NCBI GenBank assembly: GCA_003427395.1
Contig: BFEA01000124.1
Span: forward strand, 1,595,153 to 1,624,433
Direction: 5' to 3'
DNA length: 29,281 bases
Origin: Chara braunii
Lineage: Eukaryota; Streptophyta; Charophyceae; Charales; Characeae
The notes below the pieces were generated by a model. The model was given only the letters and a program-made list of their open reading frames with translations. It had not been told where the DNA came from and made no database searches. The translations under genes and the position numbers were made by a program. Shown in pieces: positions 26,760-29,281 of this stretch; the stretch's first letter is position 1; the number at the start of each line of letters is the position of its first letter.

Positions 26760-26787
26760 GAAGCAGTGAAAGTTTTAACTTTTAAGA

Positions 26788-28247
26788 GACTACTTTCTTA
26801 ACCTGAAAAAAAAACGTACGTACGTTCTATTCGAATTACCTCTGGAAATCAGGTTTTCAGAAACCGCTTGTTTTTTTTTCCGGATAGAACATACGTTCAA
26901 ATATAACGTACGTACATTGTATTCGAATACAGCGTACGTATGTCGTATTCAAATTTTTGCAATTTTGATTTTTCCAAATAATCAGAAAAATGATTAAAAA
27001 TCCAAAAAACAAAAACGTTGTACAATAATGCAATGCAAATAACTTTTGCCTGAGGGTCTTGTCGAAATTCACAACCAAATTCGAGAAGAAAAAAAATAAA
27101 AACGAGGAAAGGATACTAGTATTTTTTTACGGCAGGCCCGGGCAGGGACATTCTGTTTACTGATTTTTTTAGAATTTCGATTAAAGCACTTGTACCTTTG
27201 TCGCGTGGGAAAATAGCAGGCCTAGGCTGGGCCTCCGACCTTTTCGGAGGCTGAAACGAAACGAAACGAAACGACGGGCGCTGATCAGATTTATCAATGA
27301 CAGCCGTTGTCGGGCCCGGCCTCCGAAGTCTTAGGAGTTTGGGAAAACTGCCACTTTTCCCTATTTTCCTAGGGAGATATCCCGGGCGCCCGTGTCCCGA
27401 CGTCACACCCGGTTTGGCGACTGGGTGACCAGCCGGGCTTCTGGAAAGTTGTACGCAATTATAGAATACCTTACGGTTACATACTTCGGGTTTTAGGAAG
27501 CTAGTTGTTTTGCGATTCCTGTGGTTTGTCATAGGCTGTGTGTTATAACTTTGGTCTTCAGCCGCGGTGGCGATGGCCAACAAATACAGTCGTGCTTCCT
27601 GGATGTGCTTGAAGAGGCCATTTCCCTCTGTCTCGTTCCTGGACCTCATGTTATCAACCCACAACCTTGTCGCAGCTTCGATACCCTATTGTGCATTCCC
27701 TCGGCCCTGCCTGTTCGCCAGAGGCTCGTCGTCTTCCCCATCCCCACAACCGTCAGCAGGCGCTGCAGTCACCACTGCTCTCGAAGATCCCGCTGCAGCA
27801 CTACCTTGTGCCTCCACGCCGCGTGCTCATTGTCCTCCCTTGAATCGCTGCATTCGCAGACCCCCCGCCCTCTGAAAGTGGTTGTGGTTGCAACTGGACG
27901 GGCGTTGATGGTGCCCATCCAGATGGCTGCACATCAGGGGCCGCAGTGGCACGTGTCCTTGTTCTGCTTCCACCTCCACGGGCGGGTTGGGGAGCGACCT
28001 TACCTTGCACCTCCACAGGCGGGTTCGGGCCGCAGTCTCCTCACCAGCCTGTGATCATATAATAAATCCCATTTTTGAATGATTTTTCTTATTAAAAAAA
28101 AAAAAAGTTGTACAATGTACACTAAAACTCGTCAGGGAACGTACGGACTACATACGTTGTATGCGAATACAGCGTACCCCATATGATGTGTGTTGTGTTC
28201 GTATACAAGGGATGTGCGTTTTTGTCAGGTTAAGAAGAGGTAGTGTC
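26788..28247. mobile_element. 1.46-kb DNA transposon with imperfect TIRs
   Basis: GACTAC-TTTCTTAACCTGA and following A-run plus CG at 26788-26816 are inverted at 28217-28247 (CGTTTTTGTCAGGTTAAGAA, GAGGTAGTGTC). The right end carries a second TCAGGTTAAGAAGGGGTAAT immediately outside (28251-28273). Both subterminal regions repeat GAATACAGCGTAC and ACGTACGT-like motifs. Target duplications were not resolved, so the superfamily is open. A minus-strand coding remnant lies inside. Confidence 0.55.
27557..27676 (-). pseudogene. possible transposon-encoded protein remnant
   Basis: The minus strand encodes AATRLWVDNMRSRNETEGNG then LFKHIQEARLYLLAIATAAE. This amphipathic W..D....N..EG..L...I.EAR.YL pattern recalls the C-terminal region of Myb/SANT-like DNA-binding proteins of plant mobile elements, but that match is from memory of the pattern only. 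Upstream the frame meets stops. Plus-strand ORFs over the same DNA (for example 27521-28054) look less protein-like. Confidence 0.25.
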
Positions 28248-28544
28248 TTTTCAGGTTAAGAAGGGGTAATATCATACGACCGATTGACCTGGCCCTGCAG
28301 CGGGTAATTTAGGCTGGGGAAAGCTATGGGTACCTACGGACAGCGGGCCTCGCCGCACCAGTCATCAAATGTGCCAAATGAGAACGAATATCTTGCTAGA
28401 ACTTGGAAAGATGCACCCGCCATATTTTTGTCGTTTCACATTTGGCGAGTCGTGCAGCGAGGCCAAGTATCTCTTCAGCAGGGTGGATTTGGGCCTCGGT
28501 GCAGCACACAGATGAACAGCGGCAGACGGACCAAGTATTCGTGC

Positions 28545-28735
28545 TTAAGAAGCATGAATCTAGCTGTAAAACTGGCCGGATTCGACCGAGTATAGCAGAA
28601 ACAGAACAGCTGTGCGAAGTGACTGGCGGGAAAGAAGGGGTTGACTTCTGCTATGTTCTCTCTTGGTAAGCATGAACTCAGTTGTAGTGCCTGGCCAGAT
28701 TCAACCTAGCATAGCACAGACATCGCACCAACGGG
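28545..28735. repeat. imperfect duplication, ~60-bp blocks 120 bp apart
   Basis: AAGCATGAATCTAGCTGTAA...GGCCGGATTCGACC (28549) aligns with AAGCATGAACTCAGTTGTAG...GGCCAGATTCAACC (28669). Confidence 0.7.
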
Positions 28736-28789
28736 CCTTGGTCCTCAGAGAGACCTTATCTTGAGGGGCCAGATCTCTTGGGGCACTAG

Positions 28790-29233
28790 ATGAACGAAGG
28801 CCTATTATTGCTTTTTTTTTTCTTTTTTTTTCTTTTTTCTTCTTTGCTTTTTGGGTGCTATGCTAGGTCGACTTTGGCCAGTTCTATGGCCAGGTTCATG
28901 CTAGACATCCAACTAGACCATTCACGCCCAGGTCCCCCAAAAGGGCTGGAAAACTATCTGATGTTGTTGGCTGAAACAGACATGACATGGTCCAGCCTTT
29001 GTTCCAGGTTCTGTCTGGTTGGTCCAGCCTTTGTTCCAGGTTTTGCCTGGTTAGTCCGGGTCCGGCTGGACGACCTGGAGCTCGGATACGTGGCGGCATT
29101 TCTGGAGCCGCTGTCTATAGGGGAGCAGGAGTTATTGATGGATGGGCCACATCTCGAGCCCGTTTACCATGCCTTGTGTCTTTGTCCTCATGCAAAGGTC
29201 CTGCTCACCCCCATTCTTACCTCGTCATGGTAG
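28790..29233 (+). CDS. unrecognised ORF, doubtful
   Basis: A 147-codon frame begins at ATG before a T-run and includes a 31-bp tandem duplication at about 28989-29051 (GGTCCAGCCTTTGTTCCAGG twice). C-terminal residues include GYVAAFLEPLSIGEQELLMD. The leucine/phenylalanine run at the start is homopolymer-derived. There is no domain; it may be a chance ORF. Confidence 0.15.
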   Translation: MNEGLLLLFFFFFFLFSSLLFGCYARSTLASSMARFMLDIQLDHSRPGPPKGLENYLMLLAETDMTWSSLCSRFCLVGPAFVPGFAWLVRVRLDDLELGYVAAFLEPLSIGEQELLMDGPHLEPVYHALCLCPHAKVLLTPILTSSW

Positions 29234-29264
29234 ATCACACTGATCAATGGTCAAAAACTAAAAT

Positions 29265-29281
29265 GGGGGGGGGGGGGGGGG
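29265..29281. repeat. G run at the window end
   Basis: At least 17 consecutive G; the window ends inside it. Confidence 0.95.

Noticed and set aside
27521-28054. A 177-codon plus-strand ORF as a gene
   Set aside because: It overlaps a more protein-like minus-strand remnant inside a transposon, and the composition looks antisense.

Overview
The window is nuclear DNA of a green-lineage eukaryote, most likely a streptophyte alga such as Chara. This identification is an inference. It rests on a plant-type PET100 gene with a spliceosomal intron, a short insertion of plastid atpI and another of streptophyte-like mitochondrial rps12, abundant tRNA-derived SINEs, and very repeat-rich, gene-poor sequence. 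There are no bacterial operons, CRISPR arrays or rRNA genes.

The best-supported gene is a two-exon PET100-like cytochrome c oxidase assembly factor (exon 1 17379-17507, exon 2 21314-21406, 73 residues). Its 3.8 kb intron carries a complete hAT element, a SINE, hairpins and a long pyrimidine tract. The second likely gene (11327-12712) encodes a protein with a C-terminal DnaJ-type four-CxxC zinc finger after a long charged region. Several weaker coding traces are listed with low confidence: possible exons near 0.4, 0.6, 5.0, 9.1, 10.2, 22.2 and 26.6 kb, and a broken minus-strand frame near 6.3 kb.

Most of the remaining sequence is mobile DNA. A 105-bp pogo-like MITE family with TA target duplications has four copies (0.7, 3.0, 8.3, 10.3 kb); one copy splits a SINE and another splits an open reading frame. 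Two non-autonomous hAT elements (18343-19290 and 23523-24850) have perfect 8-bp target duplications, and the second contains a nested 242-bp MITE with its own 8-bp duplication. A 1.46 kb terminal-inverted-repeat element lies at 26788-28247. Two copies of another repeat (9.6 and 26.0 kb) contain a hammerhead-ribozyme-like core. tRNA-derived SINEs occur in at least two groups, and tandem duplications and microsatellites are common.

The assembly has visible defects: an untrimmed Nextera mate-pair junction adapter (2532-2569), a 220-N gap inside a microsatellite (12949-13168), single Ns at 457 and 15086, and a 308-bp direct duplication flanking the N at 15086. Tandem repeats near these points should be treated with caution.

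I saw no novel defence or metabolic system. The most interesting biology is the layered insertion history, which can be read directly from target duplications and empty sister sites, and the hammerhead-like repeat.
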